Shown: in pieces, positions 16,366 through 25,142 of the stretch
Numbering within the stretch: the first letter of the stretch is position 1
Layout: every line of letters begins with the position of its first letter
Source of the DNA: Bacteroidota bacterium
GTDB lineage: Bacteria > Bacteroidota > Bacteroidia > Flavobacteriales > Flavobacteriaceae
Direction of reading: 5' to 3'
DNA: 32,227 bases
NCBI GenBank assembly: GCA_029561105.1
Contig: JAKQJQ010000260.1
Location: forward strand, 1 to 32,227
Notes under the pieces: generated by a model
Databases searched by the model: none
The model's input: only the letters and a program-made list of their open reading frames with translations
Told to the model about the DNA's origin: nothing
Made by a program: the position numbers and the translations under genes

Positions 16366-16664
16366 TGAAAAACAAGGAAAATTTTCCGCACATCCTCAAC
16401 ACCTCGGCTACTTTGCTCGGGTTGTGTTTTGTAGTGCTCACCTCGCTCAAGGGCAGTAAATTCAATGAAGTTTCTGTTATTGATGAATTTACTGCTTTTG
16501 CGATCCTGATGTTTTTAACCAGCAGCATCTTATCGTACCTTTCTATGCGCAGTGAAAATGACGCCAAGCCTTCTTATGAAAGGGTAGCAGATGCGGTGTT
16601 TCTTGGCGGGTTGTTTTTTTTATTCGTAACGACGATTTTGATAGTGATGGATGTCATCCGCTAG
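16365..16664 (+). CDS. Small three-helix membrane protein, unknown function
   Basis: The 99-residue protein has three hydrophobic segments (about residues 10-27, 41-58 and 75-96) separated by short polar loops. One loop is Lys/Ser-rich and one reads RSENDAKPSYERVAD. I do not recognise a named family. The ATG lies inside the stop codon of the glutathione peroxidase gene (TAATG, one-base overlap), so translation is coupled and the protein is probably made whenever the peroxidase is. A 219-base spacer follows before the pyrophosphatase gene. The coupling and clean topology argue that it is a real gene rather than a chance frame. Confidence 0.7.
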   Translation: MKNKENFPHILNTSATLLGLCFVVLTSLKGSKFNEVSVIDEFTAFAILMFLTSSILSYLSMRSENDAKPSYERVADAVFLGGLFFLFVTTILIVMDVIR

Positions 16665-16764
16665 CCGGGTTTTATTCTAAAATTAATAGAGGGAATCAAT
16701 CAAGGAACCTGAACAGGCTTTTTTAAATAGCGTTAAACCTTACCTAGATATTCCCGCCGACAGC

Positions 16765-16792
16765 TTGATTGTGTTAGCTTCAACTATTTTTA
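16765..16792 (+). promoter_or_regulatory. Possible promoter for the pyrophosphatase gene
   Basis: TTG at 16765-16767 is followed after 17 bases by TATTTTTA (16785-16792), which misses only the final G of TAnnTTTG. It would give a leader of about 85 bases. A weak hairpin with six T (around 16706-16724) just upstream might end the preceding transcript. Confidence 0.3.
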
Positions 16793-16883
16793 AATTCATC
16801 CGAAAGAGCCGTTTTAACCTTCACAACGATAGCGAGACATAAAAAAGTACAATCGCAAAGTAAATTAACTTAAAAAAACAAAT

Positions 16884-17420
16884 ATGAATTTTAACCCTTG
16901 GCATCACGTAAGTTTTGGAGAAAGTGCACCAAAAGTAATTAACGGTATCATAGAGATTCCTAAAGGCAATCGCGCAAAATACGAGCTTGACAAAGAAAGT
17001 GGCATGCTCAAATTAGACAGAGTCTTGTTTTCATCGGTTTATTATCCAGCCAATTACGGGTTCATTCCAAGAACCTATTGCGACGATAACGATCCTTTAG
17101 ACATCTTAATATTGTCGCAAATTGATATTGTCCCAATGTGTATGGTCTCGGCAAAAGTGATTGGGGTGATGCGCATGGTTGACGGCGGCGAAGCAGATGA
17201 CAAAATAATCGCGGTTGCCGAAGGCGACACCAGTGTAAATCATATCAATGATATTTCTGAGTTGCCTGCTCATTTTATTTCAGAGTTGAAAAGTTTTTTT
17301 GAAGATTACAAAAAATTGGAGAAAAAGGAGGTGATTGTAGAACAATTTCAAAGCCGCGAGATTGCCCAAGAGATTTTGCTTAAAGCCATTGAGGATTATA
17401 AAGATAAGTTTGGCGAATGA
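16884..17420 (+). CDS. ppa: Inorganic pyrophosphatase, family I
   Basis: The 178-residue protein is a normal-length soluble family I pyrophosphatase. It contains the family signature DNDPLD at residues 68-73, with D68, D70 and D73 as Mg ligands. Other substrate-pocket blocks are also present: [11 protein letters not shown] (residues 24-34), [10 protein letters not shown] (53-62) and a [11 protein letters not shown] segment. It hydrolyses pyrophosphate released by biosynthetic reactions and so drives nucleic acid, protein and lipid synthesis. It appears to be a single-gene unit, with a 219-base spacer upstream that holds a possible promoter and a 118-base gap to the convergent GNAT gene downstream. 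The frame is intact. Confidence 0.95.
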   Translation: MNFNPWHHVSFGESAPKVINGIIEIPKGNRAKYELDKESGMLKLDRVLFSSVYYPANYGFIPRTYCDDNDPLDILILSQIDIVPMCMVSAKVIGVMRMVDGGEADDKIIAVAEGDTSVNHINDISELPAHFISELKSFFEDYKKLEKKEVIVEQFQSREIAQEILLKAIEDYKDKFGE

Positions 17421-17538
17421 ATCCAGGCGGACAGAACTACCGTAACACATTGACGTTTTTTGTTCGATGAATTTCGATGGAAAAAAATACCGTCTGGCCC
17501 AGCCAACAAAACTTACGATACCTACGCAAACCAGCGGC

Positions 17539-18045
17539 TTATTCCAATATCAACTGCATAAACATCAAATCAAGCCAACGCCCGAATTTGAAACCGGCTT
17601 CCCTGATCACGCCATTTTCTACAAACCCATATCGTTTGTGAAAGGCGATGCTGCCCGAATTGTCGGCATCGATGCCACCCACCATAACGTGATAGCCTTC
17701 GCTTTTGGCCAGTTCTATCAGCGCTTCCAATAATTTCCCTCCGATACCTTGACCAACATAATCTTGCGCCACATACACCGAATGTTCTACGGTGTATTGG
17801 TACCCGATTTTTTCCCTAAACATTCCATAAGTTCCAAATCCCACCGTTTGGCCGTTGTGTTCGGCCACGATGACCGGGTAATTCCTGGCCTGTTTGTCGG
17901 CAAACCATTGCAACTGTGTTTCAAGCGACAGGATGTCGTAATTGTAATTGGCCGTGGTGTGCAGGATAGAATAGTTGACAATGTCGAGTATCGCCGGCAC
18001 ATCTTCAATGCAGGCGGGGCGGATGCTGATTACAGTATGGCTCAT
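17539..18045 (-). CDS. GNAT family N-acetyltransferase (phosphinothricin acetyltransferase-like)
   Basis: The 168-residue protein is a complete GNAT domain with the acetyl-CoA pyrophosphate loop QGIGGKLLEAL (motif A) around residues 103-113. The C-terminal block IAFHKRYGFVENGVIREAGFKFGRWLDL is typical of the Pat/Bar subgroup. That subgroup acetylates phosphinothricin, methionine sulfoximine or small amino-acid-like amines; the true substrate here is unknown. Its ATG overlaps the stop of the upstream thioredoxin-fold gene by four bases (ATGA), so the two are translationally coupled, although their functions show no obvious link. It converges on the pyrophosphatase gene. No lesion is seen. Confidence 0.88.
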   Translation of the reverse strand: MSHTVISIRPACIEDVPAILDIVNYSILHTTANYNYDILSLETQLQWFADKQARNYPVIVAEHNGQTVGFGTYGMFREKIGYQYTVEHSVYVAQDYVGQGIGGKLLEALIELAKSEGYHVMVGGIDADNSGSIAFHKRYGFVENGVIREAGFKFGRWLDLMFMQLILE

Positions 18046-19229
18046 TTTTGGGTGAGTTGCAGGATGATTTCGTCGGCTTCTTTGGTGTTGAATCCCAAAT
18101 CGGCATTTCTTTTTCTGGCGCGTTCGGCGTAGGCCAAGGCTTGTTTTTTGTCGTTGATTTTTCGGTAGAGTTTGGCCATCGCAATTGCGCCATCGTACGA
18201 GTCGTTTTTTTCGAGCGAGCGATCGAGCAACTTTACGGCAAAGACTAAATCCTCTATATCTACAATGTTTTTGGTGTATGCCATAGCGATGTCCTTGAGC
18301 AGGTTGGCATCATTCCATGCATATTTTTGGGCAAGCTCGCGGTTGATTTTGGCGTACCATTTCCAGTCGTTTTTTTTCTGGGAAATTTGCAGGTCGTAGC
18401 GATAAATAATCGAGTCGGTTCTGGTAGTGTTCAACGATTTGGCCATGCTGCGCTTCTTGAAATAATTTACGGTATCTAAGGACTCCACATACGGATTAAG
18501 CGATTCAGAAACGATATTGTCTAATTTTTTCTGTACGCGTTTGGGCGAAGCAATTTTCTCAAATTCGGCCTTGTGCTGCAGGACATATTGAAAAGGACGC
18601 GATTCGATATCCGAAACGCCGTTGGCGATAATGCGCCAGTTGATCTCACTAAGCATTTGCGCATCCGACTGCGTGGCAAAGTACTGTTGCGCCTGCGCGT
18701 TGATCTGGGATCGTTCCAGACTTTTCTTGAGTGTCGCCAGATATTCCAGGCATTTTTTGCCGTTCGACGGATCGTCCCTGAATTGCTTTTCAAGATAAGG
18801 CAGTTGTTTTTCGGGGACTTGCGCGAGTTTGATTTCAGCGAGGAAATCATCGGCTTGCCATTCACCATTAAAAGCGTAAAGGAGTTGGCCGTTGGCGTCG
18901 AGTACCAGAAAAGTAGGGTAGGCGTTGGCCTTGAATTGTTGTTTCATCGCAGCGCCTTGTCCTTTTTCTACATCCTGCCAGGCACAGACAAAATTAGTAT
19001 TGAGGTATTGGGACACTTTTTCCTCTTTGAAAACATCTTGCTTCATTTTGTTGCAATGGCTGCACCAATTTGCGTACAGCATATAGAAAATATTCTTATG
19101 CTCGTCTTTAGAACGTTGCAACACCGATTGGTAACTGCCGTCGTCAAAATTGATTGCCGGTTGAGACCACGATAAGGTAACGATAAGCAGTAGCGACGCA
19201 AAGGCAGATTTTCTGAACGATGGCTTCAT
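18042..19229 (-). CDS. Exported thioredoxin-fold protein with a C-terminal helical (TPR-like) region
   Basis: From the ATG at 19229 the protein has 395 residues. A signal peptide (SAFASLLLIVTLSWSQP) is followed by a thioredoxin-like domain whose active site is ANWCSHCNKM (C56 and C59). The cis-Pro region YPTFLVLDANG comes next. The remaining 230 or so residues are helical and end in repeats such as DGAIAMAKLYRKINDKKQALAYAERA, which resemble TPR units. This layout is common in Bacteroidota periplasmic thioredoxin-like proteins (Thioredoxin_7 type) that probably reduce or shuffle envelope disulfides. An ATG at 19244 adds five residues; the -7 box at 19260-19267 is compatible with either start. 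The stop overlaps the GNAT start by four bases. Confidence 0.85.
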   Translation of the reverse strand: MKPSFRKSAFASLLLIVTLSWSQPAINFDDGSYQSVLQRSKDEHKNIFYMLYANWCSHCNKMKQDVFKEEKVSQYLNTNFVCAWQDVEKGQGAAMKQQFKANAYPTFLVLDANGQLLYAFNGEWQADDFLAEIKLAQVPEKQLPYLEKQFRDDPSNGKKCLEYLATLKKSLERSQINAQAQQYFATQSDAQMLSEINWRIIANGVSDIESRPFQYVLQHKAEFEKIASPKRVQKKLDNIVSESLNPYVESLDTVNYFKKRSMAKSLNTTRTDSIIYRYDLQISQKKNDWKWYAKINRELAQKYAWNDANLLKDIAMAYTKNIVDIEDLVFAVKLLDRSLEKNDSYDGAIAMAKLYRKINDKKQALAYAERARKRNADLGFNTKEADEIILQLTQK

Positions 19230-19259
19230 AACACGTGTGTACAAAAGGTTCGACGCCTA

Positions 19260-19267
19260 CAAATATA
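19260..19267 (-). promoter_or_regulatory. -7 box (TATATTTG) for the thioredoxin-fold/GNAT operon
   Basis: On the minus strand TATATTTG is a full match to TAnnTTTG and lies 30 bases upstream of the chosen start. There is no TTG at the usual distance. It stands back to back with the menD promoter 43 bases away. Confidence 0.48.
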
Positions 19268-19310
19268 TTCTGTTTTTGCGCGTGTCGCCCGAATAATTCG
19301 TTAAAATATG

Positions 19311-19318
19311 TAACTTTG
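19311..19318 (+). promoter_or_regulatory. -7 box (TAACTTTG) for menD
   Basis: TAACTTTG is a full match to TAnnTTTG and lies 19 bases before the menD ATG at 19338. The nearest TTTG upstream (19275-19278) is too far (32 bases) for a standard -33 element. Confidence 0.52.
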
Positions 19319-19337
19319 GAACTCCTAAAAACAAAGC

Positions 19338-20999
19338 ATGCTTTATCCTAAAATTCCTTTAGCCCAAAGTATTATCCAGATTTGCCTGGCTAAAGGCGTG
19401 ACGCAGATTGTAATCTCGCCGGGATCGCGCAATGCGCCGCTTACTATTGGTTTTGCCAACAACCCGAAGTTTAGGTGTTACAGCATCGCAGACGAGCGCT
19501 GCGCCGGTTTTTTCGCATTGGGGATCGCCCAACAGACAGGAAAACCCGTGGCTTTGGTTTGTACGTCTGGTTCGGCGCTTCTCAATTATTATCCGGCAGT
19601 TGCCGAGGCTTTTTACAGCCAGATTCCGCTGATTGTCATTTCGGCCGACCGACCTTTAGAGAAGATAGACATCGGCGACGGCCAAACCATCCGCCAGATG
19701 AATGTGTTTGCTAACCATTCGCTCTACAATGCCAACCTTACCGAAGGCGAATCGGATGAGAATGACTATAAAATCAACGAAGCCATCAACAAGGCCTACC
19801 AGCAAAAAGGCCCAACGCATATCAACGCGCCGTTTGAAGAACCTTTGTACCAGACGGTAAGGTCGATGACAGTCGACCCGAAAATTTCGGCTTTTGCCAA
19901 AGTGTTCAAGAACATTTCAATCGAGGATATCATCGCTTGCACCAACATCTGGAATTCTACCAAAAGGAAACTGATCCTGATTGGCGCGAATGAACCTTTT
20001 GAAATCGACCCGGAAACGATAGAAATCCTCGCCAACGACCCGTCTATCGTAGTGATGACCGAGGTTACGTCGAACGCATACCATCCCACGTTTTTGAGCG
20101 CCATCGACACCATCATCACGCCGTTTAAAGACAAGGACTTTAAAGCTTTCCAACCCGAAATCCTGATTACCTTTGGCGGCATGATTGTCTCCAAGAGGGT
20201 CAAGGCATTTTTGAGGAAATACAAGGCCGAGCACTATTGGCACATTGACCCGTTGCGAGCCTATAATACTTTTGGCAATCTGGCGCACCATTTTGAGGCC
20301 AACCCGAATGACTTTTTTCGTCAAATCCTGCCATTTACCAAACCGGTAACGAGTGATTATTTCAGGAAAGCGCAAACCATCAAGAAAGCGCGCGCGGTGA
20401 AACACAAACAATACCTTACCACTATCCCGTTTTCAGACCTTAAGGCTTTTGAATTGATTTTACCCAGCTTGCCTAAGGATTCGATGTTGCAGGTGAGCAA
20501 TAGCGCCGCCATCCGCTATGCGCAGTTGTTTGACATCGACGCCTCAATTGCCGTTTTCTGTAACCGCGGAACCAGCGGAATCGACGGCAGTACGTCTACG
20601 GCAATCGGCGCGGCAGTGGCCAGCAAAATGCCCACGGTGTTGATTACAGGCGACATCGGCTTTCTATACGACAGCAACGCTTTATGGAACCAATACATCC
20701 CCAAAAATTTCAAGATTATATTGATCAATAACGGCGGAGGCGGCATCTTTAGGATACTTCCGGGACATGAGGAGAATGCGGTATTCAATACTTTTTTTGA
20801 GACTTCGCATTGTTTCACAGCCGAGCACCTGGCCAAGATGTACGGGTTGGAATACCTGACGGCGAGCAACGAGCCTACGCTCAACATGGGTTTAAAGAAA
20901 CTCTACAAACAAAACGAAAAGCCCGTCCTGCTTGAAGTCTTTACACCAACCAAGGACAATGATAAAATCCTCAACGGCTATTTCAAGTCGCTTGTTTAA
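19338..20999 (+). CDS. menD: MenD, SEPHCHC synthase (menaquinone biosynthesis)
   Basis: The 553-residue protein is a full-length thiamine-diphosphate enzyme. The N-terminal Pyr domain has the SPGSRNAPL block (residues 26-34) and the ADERCAGFFALG block, which carries the TPP-activating Glu near residue 52. The middle domain follows. The C-terminal PP domain has the diphosphate-binding GDIGFLYDSNALW motif and then ILINNGGGGIF. MenD joins isochorismate and 2-oxoglutarate to make 2-succinyl-5-enolpyruvyl-6-hydroxy-3-cyclohexene-1-carboxylate, the first committed step to menaquinone. menB and menA lie about 6.5 and 9.6 kb downstream. A -7 box stands 19 bases upstream, and the esterase gene follows after 12 bases in the same direction. 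The frame is intact. Confidence 0.96.
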   Translation: MLYPKIPLAQSIIQICLAKGVTQIVISPGSRNAPLTIGFANNPKFRCYSIADERCAGFFALGIAQQTGKPVALVCTSGSALLNYYPAVAEAFYSQIPLIVISADRPLEKIDIGDGQTIRQMNVFANHSLYNANLTEGESDENDYKINEAINKAYQQKGPTHINAPFEEPLYQTVRSMTVDPKISAFAKVFKNISIEDIIACTNIWNSTKRKLILIGANEPFEIDPETIEILANDPSIVVMTEVTSNAYHPTFLSAIDTIITPFKDKDFKAFQPEILITFGGMIVSKRVKAFLRKYKAEHYWHIDPLRAYNTFGNLAHHFEANPNDFFRQILPFTKPVTSDYFRKAQTIKKARAVKHKQYLTTIPFSDLKAFELILPSLPKDSMLQVSNSAAIRYAQLFDIDASIAVFCNRGTSGIDGSTSTAIGAAVASKMPTVLITGDIGFLYDSNALWNQYIPKNFKIILINNGGGGIFRILPGHEENAVFNTFFETSHCFTAEHLAKMYGLEYLTASNEPTLNMGLKKLYKQNEKPVLLEVFTPTKDNDKILNGYFKSLV

Positions 21000-21011
21000 A
21001 GCAAATCAATT

Positions 21012-21833
21012 ATGAATAGAATTTTGTTTTCATGGATGGCAATCCTTGTTGGTTTTGCCGGTATCGCACAGCCCAATAGTAACAAAAATGAATCGGCAGT
21101 GCTCAAGTTGGGGATTGTAGACAAAATCCAATCGTCAACATTGGGTGAAAAACGCACGTTGAACATTTACCTTCCTGATGGTTACCGCGAAAATCCATCG
21201 GCCGAATATCCGGTTATTTATCTGCTTGACGGATCAGAAAATGAAGACCTGTTGCACATCGTGGGTTTGGTGCAATTCCTATCGATGATTGAAAAAATGC
21301 CCCAGTCGATTGTTGTTGGCATCGCCAATGTAGACCGCAAAAGGGATTTTACATTCCCAACGAATAATGCCAAGGACAAAAAAGATTTTCCGACAACAGG
21401 CAGTTCAGAAAAATTCATCGACTTTATCGAGAAGGAATTGCAACCTCATATTCAACGGAACTACAGGACGGGCGGCTCAAAAACTATCGTAGGGCAATCC
21501 CTCGGCGCACTGCTTGCTACAGAGATTTTGCTCAAAAAACCACAGCTATTTGACCAATACCTTATCGTGAGCCCGAGTTTGTGGTGGGATGATGAAAGCT
21601 TGCTGGCATCGATTCCCAACCTGGCTGCCAAACAACCCAAAGCAAAAGTCTACATTGCTGTAGGTACAGAAGGCAAGGTGATGGAAACCGACGCCAAAGC
21701 CCTAGCCGATAAACTACTGGCGTTGAACCTTCCCGACCTGAAAATCACGTTTGGCCCGATGCCCGAAGAAAGCCATTTGACTATTTTACACAATGCGGCG
21801 TATAAAGGATTGCAGAATCTTAACATAAAATAA
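21012..21833 (+). CDS. Exported alpha/beta-hydrolase esterase (Fes/esterase D-like)
   Basis: The 273-residue protein has a signal peptide (ILFSWMAILVGFAGIAQ) and an alpha/beta-hydrolase core. RTLNIYLPDGYRENPSAEYP and VIYLLDGS open the fold. The nucleophile elbow GQSLGA gives S163, and ESHLTILHNAAYKG gives a likely catalytic H255. This is the arrangement of Fes/IroE-type esterases and related esterase D proteins, some of which cleave siderophore esters; without a siderophore locus nearby I call it only an esterase. It begins 12 bases after menD and is probably co-transcribed with it. There is no evident role in menaquinone synthesis, although the MenH step (a hydrolase fold) is not otherwise visible in this window; the signal peptide argues against that role. 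Confidence 0.85.
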   Translation: MNRILFSWMAILVGFAGIAQPNSNKNESAVLKLGIVDKIQSSTLGEKRTLNIYLPDGYRENPSAEYPVIYLLDGSENEDLLHIVGLVQFLSMIEKMPQSIVVGIANVDRKRDFTFPTNNAKDKKDFPTTGSSEKFIDFIEKELQPHIQRNYRTGGSKTIVGQSLGALLATEILLKKPQLFDQYLIVSPSLWWDDESLLASIPNLAAKQPKAKVYIAVGTEGKVMETDAKALADKLLALNLPDLKITFGPMPEESHLTILHNAAYKGLQNLNIK

Positions 21834-21871
21834 ATAGTATGTCTTATATTGCAGCTTACTAGCGCTTCAAT

Positions 21872-24800
21872 ATGGGAAAAGTTACACGCAATTTATTGTT
21901 AACCGTTTTTTTGCTGGTCGGTTGCTCCCAAGGGATGTTCGCGCAGTTATCGAACTTTTCGCTCACTGTAACCAAAACCAACGAAACCTGCACCGCGAAT
22001 GGCAGCCTCACCTTCAATGTTTCGGGAACGACGGCGGGTTCAACAATACTCTACAGTATTTATCGATTGCCCGATGTGACAACGCCGATTGCGGTTTTGT
22101 CGGCCAATACCTTTACCGGACTTGTGGCAGGAAACTATAGGGTTGTGGCTACGCAATCGCTTGGCGGCGAATCCGGAACCCAATCGCAAGACATTACCAT
22201 CCTCAATCAAATTACCCTGTTGACTTACCAATTGGTCAAGGCCAATGTGGTCTGCGGGCTCGACGGGAGCATTACCGTGAACACCACGAACGGGACGGGT
22301 ATCGTATGAAATTTTTGCAGGTCCTGTCATACGGCCGCTGCAAACCTCGAATGTTTTTACGGGATTGCCGTCGGGACAATACAGCGTCAGGGTTTTTGAC
22401 GCTTGCGGCGAAGGCGTGGTGCAGGCTGTCACGGTAAGCGACTCTACAACCAATCTTTCATTCAGCGTGGGCATTTTTAGATTGGTCAGTTGTGAATCCA
22501 TTAATACTTTTAATACACTTGGTGCGGTAACGGCCAATGATGCAATCGCGTATCCGTTGACCGTTGAATACGCGGTCGTACCGCCATCCGGGGCCTCTCT
22601 GAATTTCACACAAGTCATTCCTTCGGGGGCTCCAGATAACCGCCTGTTGCAGCAGGTTATCCCGTTTTACTATGACCAGGCTTATTCTTACACAATTACC
22701 GTAACCAATGCGTGCGGACGCGTTTATACTGTTACACGCCAAATTAATGCAAAACTCAAAGTATCATTGTATCTGTTATCGGAAGGTTGTGGTAAGAAAC
22801 TCTCTATTGTTCCTCAAAATTTTTTTGGCCCATATAACATTACATTTCTCCAGGCGCCGGCAGGATTTGACCCAGTCGTTTTCAATGTCGCACATCCCGG
22901 TCCTTTTACAGAAACAAGCGGACCAGAGTATTACAATGCCACTGTGCCGTTGCCATCAGGAACCTATATTGTTGAAATCACAGATTCTTGCGGAAGAACC
23001 GCCACAAGTACAATTAACGTGAATGTTTCGCCTCCGCAACAGCCTACACTGCAGACAGATACAGGTTGTGAAGTGGGGCAGGGTGGTTTTTACATTTTTT
23101 CACAATTTTATAAACTGAGCACCTTGACGATCACCACTGCGCCGCCCGGATTTCAGTACGTTTTGCCGTACACTACCAATGAATTCAGGATGGGATCGCT
23201 GCCGGCGGGAAATTATCATTTTGCTATTACCAGTGTCTGTGGCTTTGTGTATCAGCTCAACGCGACCATTCAAGGTTACCAGGAAACCAATGTCATCACA
23301 ATCAAGGAAAATTGCGGTGCGTTTGATATCGATATGCACCACACGGCCAATAATACAGGCTATACCAAATTTTACCTTCAGAAATGGAACCCGCTCACAA
23401 ACCAATGGACGCATCCGCTCACCGGAATCCCATATACAGATGGTACAGAGCCCACCACGTTAACCGCAATACAGCTGACCAACAATACTTAAAACTTTAA
23501 TTTTGCTTATACCGGACATTTCAGAGTCATTAAGCTGATGCGGGTAAACGGCAGTCAGAATCCGCCTCATTGTATCAAAGTACTCAAAGAATTCGATTTT
23601 ACAGGTCAACCCAAAATCAATGACGTGTATTCATTTTCCTGCAATAACGGCACTTACGACGCCATCGTGGATGCCGTGGGCGTGCTTCCGTTGATCTATC
23701 GGATTACCGAAAAAGACGGCCAGCCGTTTGCATTAGAGAACGGCAATTCGAGCGTTTTCCTCGGATTGGCCGCGGGCAATTACAACTTTCAGGTCGAGGA
23801 TGCTTGTGGCAATATCCTCAATAGTGATTTTGACGTACCGTCGCCATTTGTTTTTACCATTACACCCACCACTTTTTGCGTGGGTCAACCCGGCTCACTT
23901 ACCGTTCCCGACTTCGCTTTGCTACAATACAGCTGGTGGAAACAATGACCAATCGAATATTTTGAGTACTGGCAATGCATTGGATTTCGCCTCTCTGACC
24001 CAACAGGATTCGGGGACCTACCACTTGCGCGTCCAATACACCGGAAATCCTGATTCTTGTATCGATTTTACTTTAGATTATACGATCGATACTGTTGCAA
24101 ACACACCTTCGGCAGGGCAGGATGGTGCGGTTTCTTATTGCGGCGGGCAAGGTATCGTTGATTTGTTTACGCTTTTACATGGCACTTTTGATACAGGCGG
24201 GACTTGGCAGGAAGTTACCAACAGTGGCACATTGTCGGCGAACCTTTGGGATTCGGCAACGGTCGCAGCGGGTGCATACCGATTCAAGTATCGGGTAGAT
24301 GGTTCCTGCAACGCCTTTGACGAATCTTTTGTGGATGTGGTAATCAACTTGCAACCCGCCACGCCAATTGCCTCGGCAAATCCTGCGGCTTGTGAAAACG
24401 CGACGATTGAATTATTCGCTACTGCTGTTTCGGGGACTTATGCCTGGAGTGGCCCTAACGGATTCACCTCGGCGGCACAGAATCCTGTGATTGCATCGGC
24501 AACAGCCGCCAACCAAGGTACGTATTCGGTGAACATAACCGAGAATGGTTGCAGTTCTCAGACATCTTCTGTAGAAGTTGCAGTTGGGATTGTACCGGTT
24601 TTTACGATTACCGGTGGTTGCACCAACTCTAATTATACGCTCACGGCAGCGCCTAACAATGGGCAGTGGCAATATCGTTGGGATGGCCCGGATAACTTCC
24701 GCGGCGACGGCAATCCGCTGGTACTTTCTAACGCCGGTAGCGGAAATTATACATTGACGGTTACCGATGCTTTGGGTTGTTCGGCCTCGCGCTCGATCAA

Positions 24801-25071
24801 TGTACCCAACACGATTTGTTCTATTGCCAATATAATCACACCCAATAACGACCAGACCAACGATGCTTTTGACCTCTCTGGGTTGGATGTTTTAAGGCTT
24901 GAAATTTACAACCGCTGGGGCAAACGGGTTTATGAAAAAGACAACTACCGAGACGAATGGCACTGACAAAACACGCACGATGGCGACTTACCCGACGGGA
25001 CGTATTTCTACCTGCTTTCCCTCAAGTCGGGTACCGAACAGCAAGGTTGGGTGTTTTTGTCGAAAGGATAA
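21872..25071 (+). pseudogene. Large T9SS type B (gliding-associated C-terminal domain) surface protein, broken by two frameshifts and two in-frame stops
   Basis: Read as one gene this would encode about 1,065 residues. It starts with a signal sequence (RNLLLTVFLLVGCSQGMFAQ, which also contains a possible lipobox) and continues with SprB-like repeats marked by TCTANGSLTFNVSG and VVCGLDGSITVNT. Further Cys-rich beta repeats (DACG, SCGRT) follow, then an Ig/PKD-like module (GTYAWSGPNGFTS). The end is a type B sorting domain (ANIITPNNDQTNDAF, LEIYNRWGKRVYEKD, LPDGTYFYLL). Lesions: one extra G at about 22298-22300, TAA at 23490-23492, one extra A at 23940-23942, and TGA at 24964-24966, where a conserved Gly after EWH is expected. 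The intact form would be a large adhesin-like protein carried on the cell surface. As written, only a 145-residue N-terminal fragment could be made. Confidence 0.85.
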
Positions 25072-25088
25072 TCCAGCCCGCATAATAA

Positions 25089-25122
25089 TTGGACAAACTT
25101 TGCATTTGTCTTCGTACCTTTG
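25089..25122 (+). promoter_or_regulatory. Promoter (TTG-N23-TACCTTTG) for the S1 RNA-binding protein gene
   Basis: TTG at 25089-25091 and TACCTTTG at 25115-25122 are 23 bases apart, within the Bacteroidota range, and the -7 box is a full match. It lies 21 bases before the ATG at 25143, which makes the upstream in-frame ATG at 25089 an unlikely start. Confidence 0.6.
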
Positions 25123-25142
25123 CGGGAGCATTGCCAATTACC

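Noticed and set aside
21012..21833. The esterase beside menD as MenH
   Set aside because: It has a signal peptide and Fes-type motifs; MenH acts in the cytoplasm.
9231..25071. Reassigned or programmed recoding of stop codons
   Set aside because: TAG, TAA and TGA each occur in-frame in broken genes, while all three end intact genes normally. There is no consistent recoding and no SECIS-like context was seen.
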